Below, piece by piece: positions 1 to 6,429 of a DNA stretch of 6,673 nucleotides. The position numbers and the translations under genes are program-made. The DNA is from Tannerella sp. (GTDB lineage: Bacteria > Bacteroidota > Bacteroidia > Bacteroidales > Tannerellaceae): the NCBI GenBank assembly GCA_031259505.1, contig JAIRLL010000164.1, forward strand, positions 1-6,673, in the 5' to 3' direction. The notes under the pieces were generated by a model. That model ran no database searches. It was not told where the DNA came from and saw only the letters and a program-made list of their open reading frames with translations. Numbering within the stretch: the stretch's first letter is position 1; the number at the start of each line of letters is the position of its first letter.

Positions 1-1174
1 GAATGTCAGGCCTGAACAGACACTGGCCGACGTGATCAGGGTGGCGAAGGCAACCGGACACTCGACGATTGGCGTGACGGAAGACGGCACATCGAACGGA
101 AAACTGGCCGGCATCGTCACCAGCCGCGACTATCGTATCGAAAAAGATCCCCTGAGCATGAAAGTCAGGGACTTCATGACGCCGTTTTCCAAACTGGTCT
201 ACGGGCAGTCGGGCATCCCGCTCAGCGAGGCCAACCAGAAACTGTGGGAGCATAAACTCAATGCGCTTCCCATCATCGACAGCGACGGCCATCTGGTATA
301 CTTTGTTTTCCGCAAGGACTACGACAGCCGCCGCACCAATCCCGAAGAACTGTCGGACAGGACAAAAAAACTGCTTGTAGGCGCCGGAATCAACACGTGC
401 GATTACAGGGAACGCGTCCCTGCCCTTATCGATGCAGGTGCGGACGTCTTGTGCATCGATTCTTCCGACGGATATTCAGAGTGGCAAAAAGAGACTCTGG
501 CCTGGATAAAACATCAATATGGCGACAAAACGCTTGTAGGCGCAGGGAATGTGGTCGACAGCGAGGGCTTCCGCTATCTGGTCGACGCAGGCGCAGACTT
601 CGTCAAGGTGGGTATTGGCGGCGGCTCCATCTGCATCACCCGCGAACAGAAAGGCATCGGACGCGGACAGGCCACCGCTTTGATAGACGTGGTACAGGCT
701 CGCGATGAATACTGCAGGAAAACAGGCGTATACATCCCGATTTGCAGCGACGGCGGACTGGTGCACGACTATCACATGGTACTGGCGCTGGCAATGGGCG
801 CCGACTTTCTGATGATGGGACGTTATTTTGCGCGCTTCGACGAATCGCCGACAAAAACGCTGCGTATCAGTAACAACTACGTCAAGGAATACTGGGGCGA
901 AGGCTCCAACCGCGCGCAAAACTGGCAACGCTACGATATGGGCGAGACGGAGATACTCAAGTTCGAGGAAGGCGTCGACAGCTATGTCCCCTATGCAGGG
1001 AAGATGAAAGACAACATGGCCGTCACGCTGGGAAAAATCAAGGCTACGATGTGCAGTTGCGGTGCGACCACCATCAAGGCGCTGCAGCGGAATGCACGAA
1101 TCACGCTCGTTTCGTCGACAAGCATCGTGGAAGGCGGCGCACACGACGTCATCCTGAAAGAACAGAACAGATAG
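1..1174 (+). CDS. guaB: IMP dehydrogenase, 5'-truncated by window edge
   Basis: IMP dehydrogenase oxidises IMP to XMP with NAD+, the first committed step of GMP synthesis in the cytoplasm. The reading frame is already open at base 2, so the true start lies upstream and the in-frame GTG at 32 is internal. About 390 residues are visible; relatives are about 490-500, so roughly 100 N-terminal residues are missing. The visible part begins inside the first CBS repeat ([14 protein letters not shown]). A second CBS repeat follows (DFMTPF to VFRKDYDSR), then the second half of the TIM barrel. The catalytic loop [13 protein letters not shown] has its cysteine codon at 632-634. The flap Arg-Tyr dyad (WQRYD) is at 929-934. 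Near the end come CSCGA and the [10 protein letters not shown] motif. The [13 protein letters not shown] and NWQRY versions match the type known from Bacteroides and the protist Tritrichomonas foetus, not the usual GPGSICTTR form. An ABC-F gene follows after 6 bp. Confidence 0.97.
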   Translation, partial: NVRPEQTLADVIRVAKATGHSTIGVTEDGTSNGKLAGIVTSRDYRIEKDPLSMKVRDFMTPFSKLVYGQSGIPLSEANQKLWEHKLNALPIIDSDGHLVYFVFRKDYDSRRTNPEELSDRTKKLLVGAGINTCDYRERVPALIDAGADVLCIDSSDGYSEWQKETLAWIKHQYGDKTLVGAGNVVDSEGFRYLVDAGADFVKVGIGGGSICITREQKGIGRGQATALIDVVQARDEYCRKTGVYIPICSDGGLVHDYHMVLALAMGADFLMMGRYFARFDESPTKTLRISNNYVKEYWGEGSNRAQNWQRYDMGETEILKFEEGVDSYVPYAGKMKDNMAVTLGKIKATMCSCGATTIKALQRNARITLVSSTSIVEGGAHDVILKEQNR

Positions 1175-1180
1175 TACCAC

Positions 1181-3052
1181 GTGCAAACCGGCTATCTACA
1201 GGTAGACAGACTGACCATGCGCTACGGCGACTTGCTGCTGTTCGACGACATTACCTTCGGTATTGCACAAAAGCAGAAAACAGGACTGATCGCAAGAAAC
1301 GGCGCAGGCAAGACCACGCTGATGAACATCATCGCGGGAAAGGAAAGTGCGGACGAAGGCTGTGTGACATTTCGTAACGACCTGCGTATCGGATACCTTG
1401 AGCAGTCGCCCTGCTATCCGGATGAACTGACCGTGCTGGAGGCTTGCTTCGCGTCGACGAATCCCGTCGTGCGCCTGACAGCCGAATACGAAGCGGCCGT
1501 CGCTTCGGCAGATATTCGGCGGCTGGAAGAACTCACCGCCCGCATGGATGCCGAAAAAGCCTGGGACTACGAGCGCAAGGCGAAACAAATACTCTCGCAA
1601 CTGAAAATAAACTGCTTCGATGCCAAAATGGGAACCCTCTCCGGCGGACAGGTCAAGCGGGTGGCGCTGGCGCACGTGCTGGTTACCGAGCCGGAACTGA
1701 TTTTGCTGGACGAACCTACCAACCATCTCGACCTCGAAATGATTGAATGGCTGGAAGCATATCTGAACCAGTCCGGCGCCGGCCTGCTGATGGTCACGCA
1801 CGACCGGTATTTTCTTGATCGTATCTGTAACGAAATCATCGAGATAGACAGCCACTCGCTTTACCGATACAAGGGAAACTACAGCTATTATCTGGAAAAG
1901 AGGGACGAACGGCTTTCTGCCGACCGGGCAGAGACCGAACGCGCCGGCAACCTGCTGCGCAGGGAGCTTGAATGGATGCGCCGGCAACCGCAGGCGCGTG
2001 GCACGAAAGCCAAATACCGCATCGACGCATTTCATGAACTGGAAGAAAAGGCGCGCTGCAGGCAGGAAACGGGCGACATGCAACTGCATATGGAATCGGC
2101 CTACATCGGATCGAAAATTTTCGAAGCGACCGACGTCTGCAAACGCTTCGGCGAAACGCGCATATTGGACAAGTTCAATTACACGTTTGCACGTTACGAA
2201 AAACTGGGTATCGTCGGCAACAACGGGACAGGCAAATCTACTTTCGTCAAGATGCTGACAGGCGAAATCTCTCCCGACAGCGGACGTTTTGATGTCGGCG
2301 AAACCGTTCGCTTCGGTTATTACAGCCAGGACGGACTTGCGTTCGACGACAGCATGAAAGTGATCGACGCCGTACAGCGCGTCGCCGAATATGTGACGCT
2401 TGGCAATGGCAAGACGCTGAGTGCGTCCCAGTTCCTGAGTCATTTTCTTTTCACTCCCGACAGGCAGCATCATTTCATCCATACGCTGAGCGGCGGAGAG
2501 AAACGGCGACTGTATCTCTGCACGACGCTGATGCGCAGCCCGAACTTTCTGGTGCTCGACGAGCCGACAAACGACCTCGACATCATCACGCTCAACGTGC
2601 TCGAAGAATATCTGCGGTCGTTTAAAGGCTGCCTGATCGTCGTCTCGCATGACCGGTATTTCATGGATAAAGTCGTAGACCATATCCTTATTTTTCACGG
2701 AGATGGAAATGTGCAGGACTTTCCCGGCAACTACACGCAATACCGCGAATGGAAAGAAAGTGCTGCCCGCGAAAAGAAAAAGGAAAATGCGCAAGCGGCA
2801 AAAGAAACGCAGCCTTTGCGTCCGGAGAAGAAAGAGCGGAAAAAACTGTCGTACCGCGAGCGCCGCGAACTGGAATCACTCGAAACGGAAATCGCCACGC
2901 TCGAAGCCGAGAAAACGCAGATGGAAACAACCTTGAGCAGCGGCAATCTGTCCGTCGATGAACTCTCGCGCCAGTCGAACCGCATCGCCGCAATCATCGA
3001 AACCATCGAACGGAAAACCGACCGGTGGCTCGAATTGTCCGAATATGAATGA
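1181..3052 (+). CDS. ABC-F family ATPase, Uup-like, with C-terminal coiled coil
   Basis: This is a cytoplasmic ABC-F protein of 623 residues with two nucleotide-binding domains and no membrane segments. Domain 1 has Walker A at residues 38-45 (ARNGAGKT), signature LSGGQ at 153-157, Walker B LLDEPTNHLD at 175-184 and the switch histidine in HDRYF at 207. A charged linker at about 240-295 (RGTKAKYRIDAFHELEEKA) matches the ABC-F interdomain arm that contacts P-site tRNA in ribosome-bound relatives. Domain 2 has Walker A GNNGTGKST at 346-354, LSGGE at 436-440, LDEPTNDLD at 459-467 and HDRYF at 490. Both catalytic glutamates are present. A Lys/Glu-rich hinge and a coiled coil fill about 525-623, as in Uup, which suggests a role at ribosomes or branched DNA; this is inferred from the family. 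The GTG at 1181 is chosen because the next residues (GYLQVDRLTMRYG) align with the family N-terminus; the next ATG at 1217 would remove the first strand. The gap after guaB is 6 bp, so co-transcription is likely. Confidence 0.95.
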   Translation: MQTGYLQVDRLTMRYGDLLLFDDITFGIAQKQKTGLIARNGAGKTTLMNIIAGKESADEGCVTFRNDLRIGYLEQSPCYPDELTVLEACFASTNPVVRLTAEYEAAVASADIRRLEELTARMDAEKAWDYERKAKQILSQLKINCFDAKMGTLSGGQVKRVALAHVLVTEPELILLDEPTNHLDLEMIEWLEAYLNQSGAGLLMVTHDRYFLDRICNEIIEIDSHSLYRYKGNYSYYLEKRDERLSADRAETERAGNLLRRELEWMRRQPQARGTKAKYRIDAFHELEEKARCRQETGDMQLHMESAYIGSKIFEATDVCKRFGETRILDKFNYTFARYEKLGIVGNNGTGKSTFVKMLTGEISPDSGRFDVGETVRFGYYSQDGLAFDDSMKVIDAVQRVAEYVTLGNGKTLSASQFLSHFLFTPDRQHHFIHTLSGGEKRRLYLCTTLMRSPNFLVLDEPTNDLDIITLNVLEEYLRSFKGCLIVVSHDRYFMDKVVDHILIFHGDGNVQDFPGNYTQYREWKESAAREKKKENAQAAKETQPLRPEKKERKKLSYRERRELESLETEIATLEAEKTQMETTLSSGNLSVDELSRQSNRIAAIIETIERKTDRWLELSEYE

Positions 3053-3069
3053 CATGTCCGGGAAACCCC

Positions 3070-3936
3070 TTATTTTGCGCTGCGGGCAAGGCGGAGACCC
3101 ATGTAGGCATCGCCGTCGATATGAATTGGCCTGCGGAGGCGAATCGTCACGCGCATAAGTTGCGAACCGGCGTTCCAGCCGCCGCCGCGAAACACAATGT
3201 CGTCACCGGACGCTTCGCCTTTCGGATCGGTTTTCGGACTGCTGTCGTAGTAGCCAAACTTGTCGCCCGTCCATTCGCTTACGTTCCCGCACATGTCGTA
3301 GATGCCTAATTCGTTGGCCTTTTTCGTGCCTACCAGATGCGTCTTTCCGCCGGAATTATTACCATACCATGCGACGTCTCCCACTTCGTCGCTGCCGCTG
3401 TATTTGCAGTTCCGGCTCGCTGTACCGCCGCGCGCGGCATATTCCCATTCCGCTTCCGTGGGCAAACGGTAATCTTTCCCCGTCTTCGCATTCAGACGGC
3501 GGATAAATTCATGTACATCGCTCCAGCTAATCTGTTCCACAGGCAAACCGTCGATGACGCTTGCCCTGTTCCATTCCGTTTCGGTCGGGACGGCATAATT
3601 TGTCCTGTTGAGTTTGTTGACGCCGGCCATAAATATTTTCATCGTTTTCCAGTCCGAAGGTTCCAGGGTGAAATACGAAGGATTATTGTTCATTACGGCT
3701 TCCCACTCCGATTGAGTGATTTCATATTTACCGATATAAAAGTCGCTTACCGTCACTTGATGCGCAGGTCTTTCGTCTGCCGAACAGTCGTTGCCCTGTT
3801 TGGACGTACATCCCATCGAAAAAGTGCCTCCTTTTACAAATATCATTTTAATGTCGGGCGTTTGCGTCCATCCGTCAAATAAGCAGGCGCTCGACGCGAA
3901 CAGTATCAGAATATTAATCAACCGTCTCATAACCAT
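3070..3936 (-). CDS. Exported SUMF1/FGE-like domain protein, downstream paralogue
   Basis: The 288-residue protein starts MVMRRLINILILF, a short positive region and hydrophobic core typical of an export signal. Cys18 follows 'SSA', a poor lipobox, so lipidation is uncertain. The rest is one SUMF1 (formylglycine-generating-enzyme) fold: MIFVKGG, a Bacteroidota-style CTSKQGNDC segment, HQVTVSDFYIGKYEITQ, NPSYF, RLPTEAEWEYAARGG, NELGIYDMCGNVSEW and FRGGGWN. A 32-residue segment is duplicated (residues about 94-125 and 136-167). The tail carries no cysteine where true formylglycine-generating enzymes have their catalytic pair, so sulfatase activation is unlikely; a binding or structural envelope role is an inference. 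It departs from consensus at GNVSEWT (usually GNVWEWC), RGGGW (RGGSW) and GLRLA (GFRLA), suggesting relaxed or altered function. It lies 32 bp after its paralogue and is probably in the same transcript. An ATG two codons later (3930) is an alternative start. Confidence 0.9.
   Translation of the reverse strand: MVMRRLINILILFASSACLFDGWTQTPDIKMIFVKGGTFSMGCTSKQGNDCSADERPAHQVTVSDFYIGKYEITQSEWEAVMNNNPSYFTLEPSDWKTMKIFMAGVNKLNRTNYAVPTETEWNRASVIDGLPVEQISWSDVHEFIRRLNAKTGKDYRLPTEAEWEYAARGGTASRNCKYSGSDEVGDVAWYGNNSGGKTHLVGTKKANELGIYDMCGNVSEWTGDKFGYYDSSPKTDPKGEASGDDIVFRGGGWNAGSQLMRVTIRLRRPIHIDGDAYMGLRLARSAK
3436..3657 (-). repeat. Internal tandem duplication in downstream SUMF1 protein
   Basis: The same architecture as in the upstream paralogue: units at 3562-3657 and 3436-3531, with 10 of 32 residues identical, including W, N, Y, PTE, EW and A. 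The extra copy again precedes the canonical RLPTEAEWEYA unit, so the internal duplication predates the gene duplication. The spacer here is 30 bases, four codons longer than in the upstream gene. Confidence 0.65.
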
Positions 3937-3968
3937 TACTTTTTAAATGTTATTTTTCATAATCCCAA

Positions 3969-4841
3969 TTATTTTGAATTGCATGCCAGGCGAAATCCGA
4001 GATTGCTGCGGCAATCGTCGGGCGAGGCGTCTTCGCGAATCGAAACGTGCTGTGGGGCGCTGTTCCAACTGCCTCCGCGAAACACTCGGCCGCCTGTGGC
4101 GACGTCTTTCGGGTCGGTTTGCGGACAGTGCGCGTATTTACCGTACCAGTCGCTGCACCATTCCCATACGTTCCCGTTCATGTCGTGGATACCCAGTTCG
4201 TTGGGGAGTTTCGTGCCTACGGGATGTGTCTGCCCGTCGGAATTGTGTCCGTACCAGGCGACTTCCTTCAGGATGTTACTGCCGCTGTATTTGTAGCCGC
4301 GGCTTGACGAACCGCCGCGCACGGCATATTCCCATTCTGCCTCCGTGGGCAAGCGGTAGTCCTTGCCGGTCAGTTCATTCAGGCGACGGATAAACTCCAT
4401 AGCTTCGTGCCATGTTACGCCCTCTACGGGCAAAACCGCTTTTTCCCATTGTGCTCTGGTCGGGATTGCGTAGTTCGTGCCGCTACGTTCGTTGATTCTT
4501 TTCACATAAGCCTCCATGTCTTCCCAGCTCAGCGGAGAAAAATACGATGGATTCTTGCCCATCACTGCTTCCCATTCGACTTGCGTAACTTCGTATTTGC
4601 CGATGTAAAAGTCACTTACAGTCACCTGATGATCCGACTTTTTATCGCTGTTGCAATAGCATCTCTGCTCGGAAGTGCAACTTCTAATGAACGAACCGCC
4701 CTGCACAAATATCATTTCAATTTCAGGAAGTTGGGATTGGGAATTTGCCGCAATTGGCAGAAAGAGAAATGGCAGCAAACATATGCCTTTCATAATCATA
4801 CGTTTAGTGCGAATCGTTTTTTCTTCTGTTTTCATAATCAT
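3969..4841 (-). CDS. Exported SUMF1/FGE-like domain protein, upstream paralogue
   Basis: This encodes 290 residues from the ATG at 4841. It has a basic N-region, a hydrophobic stretch GICLLPFLFLPIAA and a likely signal peptidase I site at ANS|Q. The exported part is a SUMF1 fold: MIFVQGG, CTSEQRCYC, HQVTVSDFYIGKYEVTQ, NPSYF, RLPTEAEWEYAVRGG, NELGIHDMNGNVWEWC, RVFRGGSWN and NLGFRLA. It is closer to family consensus than the downstream copy. A hand alignment of the first 63 mature residues gives 42 identities between the two. Residues about 104-135 and 142-173 are a tandem duplication of one module. The catalytic cysteine pair of true formylglycine-generating enzymes is absent; the only late cysteines are in SPDDCRS and LACNS. 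Three starts are possible: 4841, 4835 or 4799. The last gives an N-terminus equal in length to the paralogue's, whereas 4841 has the more typical A/T-rich leader. An in-frame TTG at 4895 is unlikely. Confidence 0.9.
   Translation of the reverse strand: MIMKTEEKTIRTKRMIMKGICLLPFLFLPIAANSQSQLPEIEMIFVQGGSFIRSCTSEQRCYCNSDKKSDHQVTVSDFYIGKYEVTQVEWEAVMGKNPSYFSPLSWEDMEAYVKRINERSGTNYAIPTRAQWEKAVLPVEGVTWHEAMEFIRRLNELTGKDYRLPTEAEWEYAVRGGSSSRGYKYSGSNILKEVAWYGHNSDGQTHPVGTKLPNELGIHDMNGNVWEWCSDWYGKYAHCPQTDPKDVATGGRVFRGGSWNSAPQHVSIREDASPDDCRSNLGFRLACNSK
4323..4532 (-). repeat. Internal tandem duplication in upstream SUMF1 protein
   Basis: Two 96-base units (4437-4532 and 4323-4418), separated by 18 bases, encode 32-residue segments with the shared pattern W-x(8)-R-x-N-E-x(2)-G-x(2)-Y-x(2)-PT-x-A-x-WE-x-A. 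Twelve of 32 positions are identical and most others conservative. The second unit is the normal SUMF1 segment (RLPTEAEWEYA); the first is the extra, degenerate copy. Confidence 0.7.
4791..4841 (-). repeat. Repeated ATGATTATGAAA start motif
   Basis: The 12-mer ATGATTATGAAA (Met-Ile-Met-Lys) occurs twice in the same frame, 42 bases apart, at the upstream SUMF1 start. Either copy could initiate translation. The two choices differ by 14 residues of charged sequence ahead of the hydrophobic signal segment. Confidence 0.6.
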
Positions 4842-4998
4842 ATACGTATTATAATTTAAGCAACCATGCAGCATATCGGATTTTCGAAAGTCCAAAACGC
4901 AATTACAGTCTTAAATTAGAGGTAAAAGTATATTTTTTCTTCGGATACAGCGGCATAAAAACAAATAAAAAACCGAAAGAATACATAATCAGTTGGCG
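4842..4998. other. AT-rich intergenic gap between the M64 and SUMF1 genes
   Basis: These 157 bp hold no convincing gene. They contain the possible -7 box at 4923-4930. There is also a loose inverted repeat (TTCTTCGG at 4937-4944, CCGAAAGAA at 4973-4981, one bulge, about 28 nt of mostly A/T loop). The repeat could be a weak terminator for the peptidase gene, but the T-run lies inside the loop rather than after the stem, so I do not call it as one. Confidence 0.4.
4923..4930 (-). promoter_or_regulatory. Possible -7 box for the SUMF1 gene pair
   Basis: The minus strand reads TACTTTTA, one mismatch from TAnnTTTG, in the AT-rich gap after the peptidase gene. It is about 80 bp before the ATG at 4841. 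No -33 element is evident. If it is real, the two SUMF1 genes are transcribed separately from the peptidase; otherwise they depend on read-through. Confidence 0.25.
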
Positions 4999-6309
4999 TT
5001 ACTTGTCTGTTACGAAGTCGATCATCCGCAGTATGGCGCGGCGACATACGGGACAAAATGGCGCCATGTCGCGCATCGTACAGTGATCGACAGGACGGTA
5101 AATGCCTTTCGCCACATATCCGCCACCTTCAAAGACGCCCGTTTTATCCGTGAAAGGCGCTTCTGCCGGCGTCGGAACAGGCGTGTCCGGCGAGAGCATG
5201 TCCTGCCATTTGGAGGCAAAATCGACCAGTGTCGTGATATTCGGTTCCCACGGCTCCAGTTCAAGGTTATAAAAGTCGTTATAAGCCACTTCCGACTGAA
5301 AGTATTCATCTGCCAACCCGGCAAAACTGTGCCCCAGTTCATGCACAAACACGCGAATCGTACGTGGATTGTCGGCCGTACCGATGGCATAAAAATTGTA
5401 CATTCCGCCGCCGCCGTAAATTTCGGAATTGACCAGCACGAAGACGGCGTCGCAGGGCACGTTCCATACTGCATCGCGAATAGATTTCATGTCGGCCGTC
5501 GTCAGGTAGCGTTCGATACCGAATGTATAAAAACCGGCATTGAGCGCCGTGTTTTTGAATATGCCCTTGCCCGAGACATCGACGCCCGACTCTTCGGAAA
5601 GCAGATGGACAGCCCATATATTGAATTCGTCCTGCCGCGTGTCGTATGGCGGCGTGTCGAACAGCGCATCGGCGAAACGGGCGGCATCTCTGCCAAACTT
5701 TTCCATCTCGGCAGCGGTATATCCTTCGGGAACAAAAACCAAATCGACTTTTCCGGCAGGGTCGCCTTTGTATCGAATTTTCTCCACCGTCAGGTTTTTT
5801 AGCGGACTGCGGTCGATATAAATGCTTTTCGGGTCGACATCCAATCGCGTCAGCGTAGCAAACAGATTGGTCGAACGGTCGCGCGCCAGCAATTCCAGCA
5901 CAATCGCCTTCTTCGGATAGGGAATCGATATGCTGTTTGTCCACGACTGCGTTTCCGTCTGCGCCTGATCCGTCGTACGCCATTCTTCGAACAGCGTATT
6001 GAATCCTCTGGAATAAATAAGATTGCCCGTTTCCCTGTCAAAAGCTTTAACATAGTATCCTCCATATTCGAACGTGTCAATCAGATTTTTCACAGGGCCG
6101 CCCCAAACCGGTTCTTCGCGCAGTTGCTGCAAGGCGGCCGATTGCGTGAAAGCGTTGCCGCTAAGCGCAAAATCGAAACGCAAACTCTTCGTTTCGAAGT
6201 AAGTATCGAAATCAGTCTGTGCCAAAACGGGCGCAGTGCAAATACAAAACAGGACTGCCGTCGCCAGGAGACGCGGCAAATACATTTTCCTAAATCGCAT
6301 CTTTTTCAT
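4999..6309 (-). CDS. Secreted M64 family zinc metallopeptidase
   Basis: From the ATG at 6309 this encodes 436 residues. The N-terminus is basic (MKKMRFRKMYLPR), then hydrophobic (LLATAVLFCICTAPVLA), with a clear signal peptidase I site after Ala30 (VLA|QTD), so the protein is exported. Residues about 31-185 resemble the M64 N-terminal beta domain. The catalytic domain starts near DLVFVPEGYTAAEM. The zinc site HELGH is at 323-327, with Glu324 as the expected catalytic base, and is followed by SFAGLADEY, whose Asp334 is the likely third ligand. A cysteine cluster near the end (C410, C419, C422; CTMRD, FCPVC) is typical of the family. M64 includes the Clostridium ramosum IgA protease and many Bacteroides proteins of unknown substrate, so the substrate here cannot be named. 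No T9SS sorting domain is visible at the C-terminus. A TTG two codons upstream (6315) is less likely than ATG-AAA-AAG. A -7 box lies about 45 bp upstream. Confidence 0.93.
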   Translation of the reverse strand: MKKMRFRKMYLPRLLATAVLFCICTAPVLAQTDFDTYFETKSLRFDFALSGNAFTQSAALQQLREEPVWGGPVKNLIDTFEYGGYYVKAFDRETGNLIYSRGFNTLFEEWRTTDQAQTETQSWTNSISIPYPKKAIVLELLARDRSTNLFATLTRLDVDPKSIYIDRSPLKNLTVEKIRYKGDPAGKVDLVFVPEGYTAAEMEKFGRDAARFADALFDTPPYDTRQDEFNIWAVHLLSEESGVDVSGKGIFKNTALNAGFYTFGIERYLTTADMKSIRDAVWNVPCDAVFVLVNSEIYGGGGMYNFYAIGTADNPRTIRVFVHELGHSFAGLADEYFQSEVAYNDFYNLELEPWEPNITTLVDFASKWQDMLSPDTPVPTPAEAPFTDKTGVFEGGGYVAKGIYRPVDHCTMRDMAPFCPVCRRAILRMIDFVTDK

Positions 6310-6331
6310 AATCAATAAAATTTACATATAC

Positions 6332-6352
6332 GCGGGAATAACATTTTCCCGC
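6332..6352 (-). promoter_or_regulatory. Hairpin in the 5' leader of the M64 peptidase mRNA
   Basis: A perfect 7-bp inverted repeat (GCGGGAA / TTCCCGC) with a 7-nt loop begins two bases after the -7 box. It would form at or very near the 5' end of the peptidase transcript. There is no U-tract, so it is not a terminator. It could stabilise the mRNA or be an operator-like palindrome; its role is an inference. Confidence 0.45.
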
Positions 6353-6354
6353 CG

Positions 6355-6362
6355 CAAAAGTA
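6355..6362 (-). promoter_or_regulatory. Bacteroides-type -7 box of the M64 peptidase gene
   Basis: The minus strand reads TACTTTTG, an exact match to the Bacteroidota -7 consensus TAnnTTTG, followed by C. It lies about 45 bp before the ATG at 6309, which would give a leader of roughly 40 nt. I see no clear TTG -33 element at the usual spacing, so the call rests on the -7 box and its position. Confidence 0.5.
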
Positions 6363-6429
6363 ATTTTTTATTGTGAAATAATCTCATATTCTTTCCGTTT
6401 ATTTATGAGAAAAGAGCAAATATCCTGTT

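Larger units (their letters stand above)
3070..4799 (-). repeat. Tandem gene duplication of two SUMF1 genes
   Basis: The two minus-strand SUMF1 genes are direct tandem copies at protein level over nearly their full length. DNA similarity is still visible in places: the stretch encoding RLPTEAEWEYA at 3436-3475 pairs with 4323-4362 with about four mismatches in 40 bases. Identity falls sharply in the last ~30 codons of each gene. Confidence 0.8.

Noticed and set aside
476..1186. A 236-codon minus-strand frame opposite guaB
   Set aside because: It is antisense to conserved IMPDH sequence including the flap and C-terminal motifs, with no domain of its own.
1196..2794. A 532-codon open frame on the minus strand
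   Set aside because: It lies wholly opposite the ABC-F gene, whose motifs are unmistakable. Its translation shows no recognisable domain; it is a by-product of codon bias on the other strand.
3337..3882. A 181-codon plus-strand frame, and a similar one at 4407-4859
   Set aside because: The two look alike only because they are antisense shadows of the paralogous SUMF1 genes.
4323..4532. CRISPR-like or transposon-type repeats in the SUMF1 region
   Set aside because: The repeats are in-frame, diverged protein-level duplications without regular short spacers, terminal inverted repeats or transposase.
4842..4895. N-terminal extension of the upstream SUMF1 gene to 4895
   Set aside because: The upstream start would be a TTG, and the added residues place uncharged and polar sequence before the signal peptide; the ATG at 4841 or 4799 fits better.
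4993..5802. A 269-codon plus-strand frame opposite the M64 gene
   Set aside because: It covers the strand opposite the HELGH catalytic region of a clear peptidase; the translation is unlike any family I know.
6310..6315. TTG start for the M64 gene giving an 'MIMKKM' N-terminus
   Set aside because: The base triplet at 6313-6315 is TTG on the minus strand; the ATG at 6309 followed by AAA-AAG is a more usual start.
6400..6407. Possible -7 box (TATTTATG) for the Nudix gene
   Set aside because: It has one mismatch to TAnnTTTG in a very AT-rich region with no -33 element at suitable spacing; chance is a good explanation.
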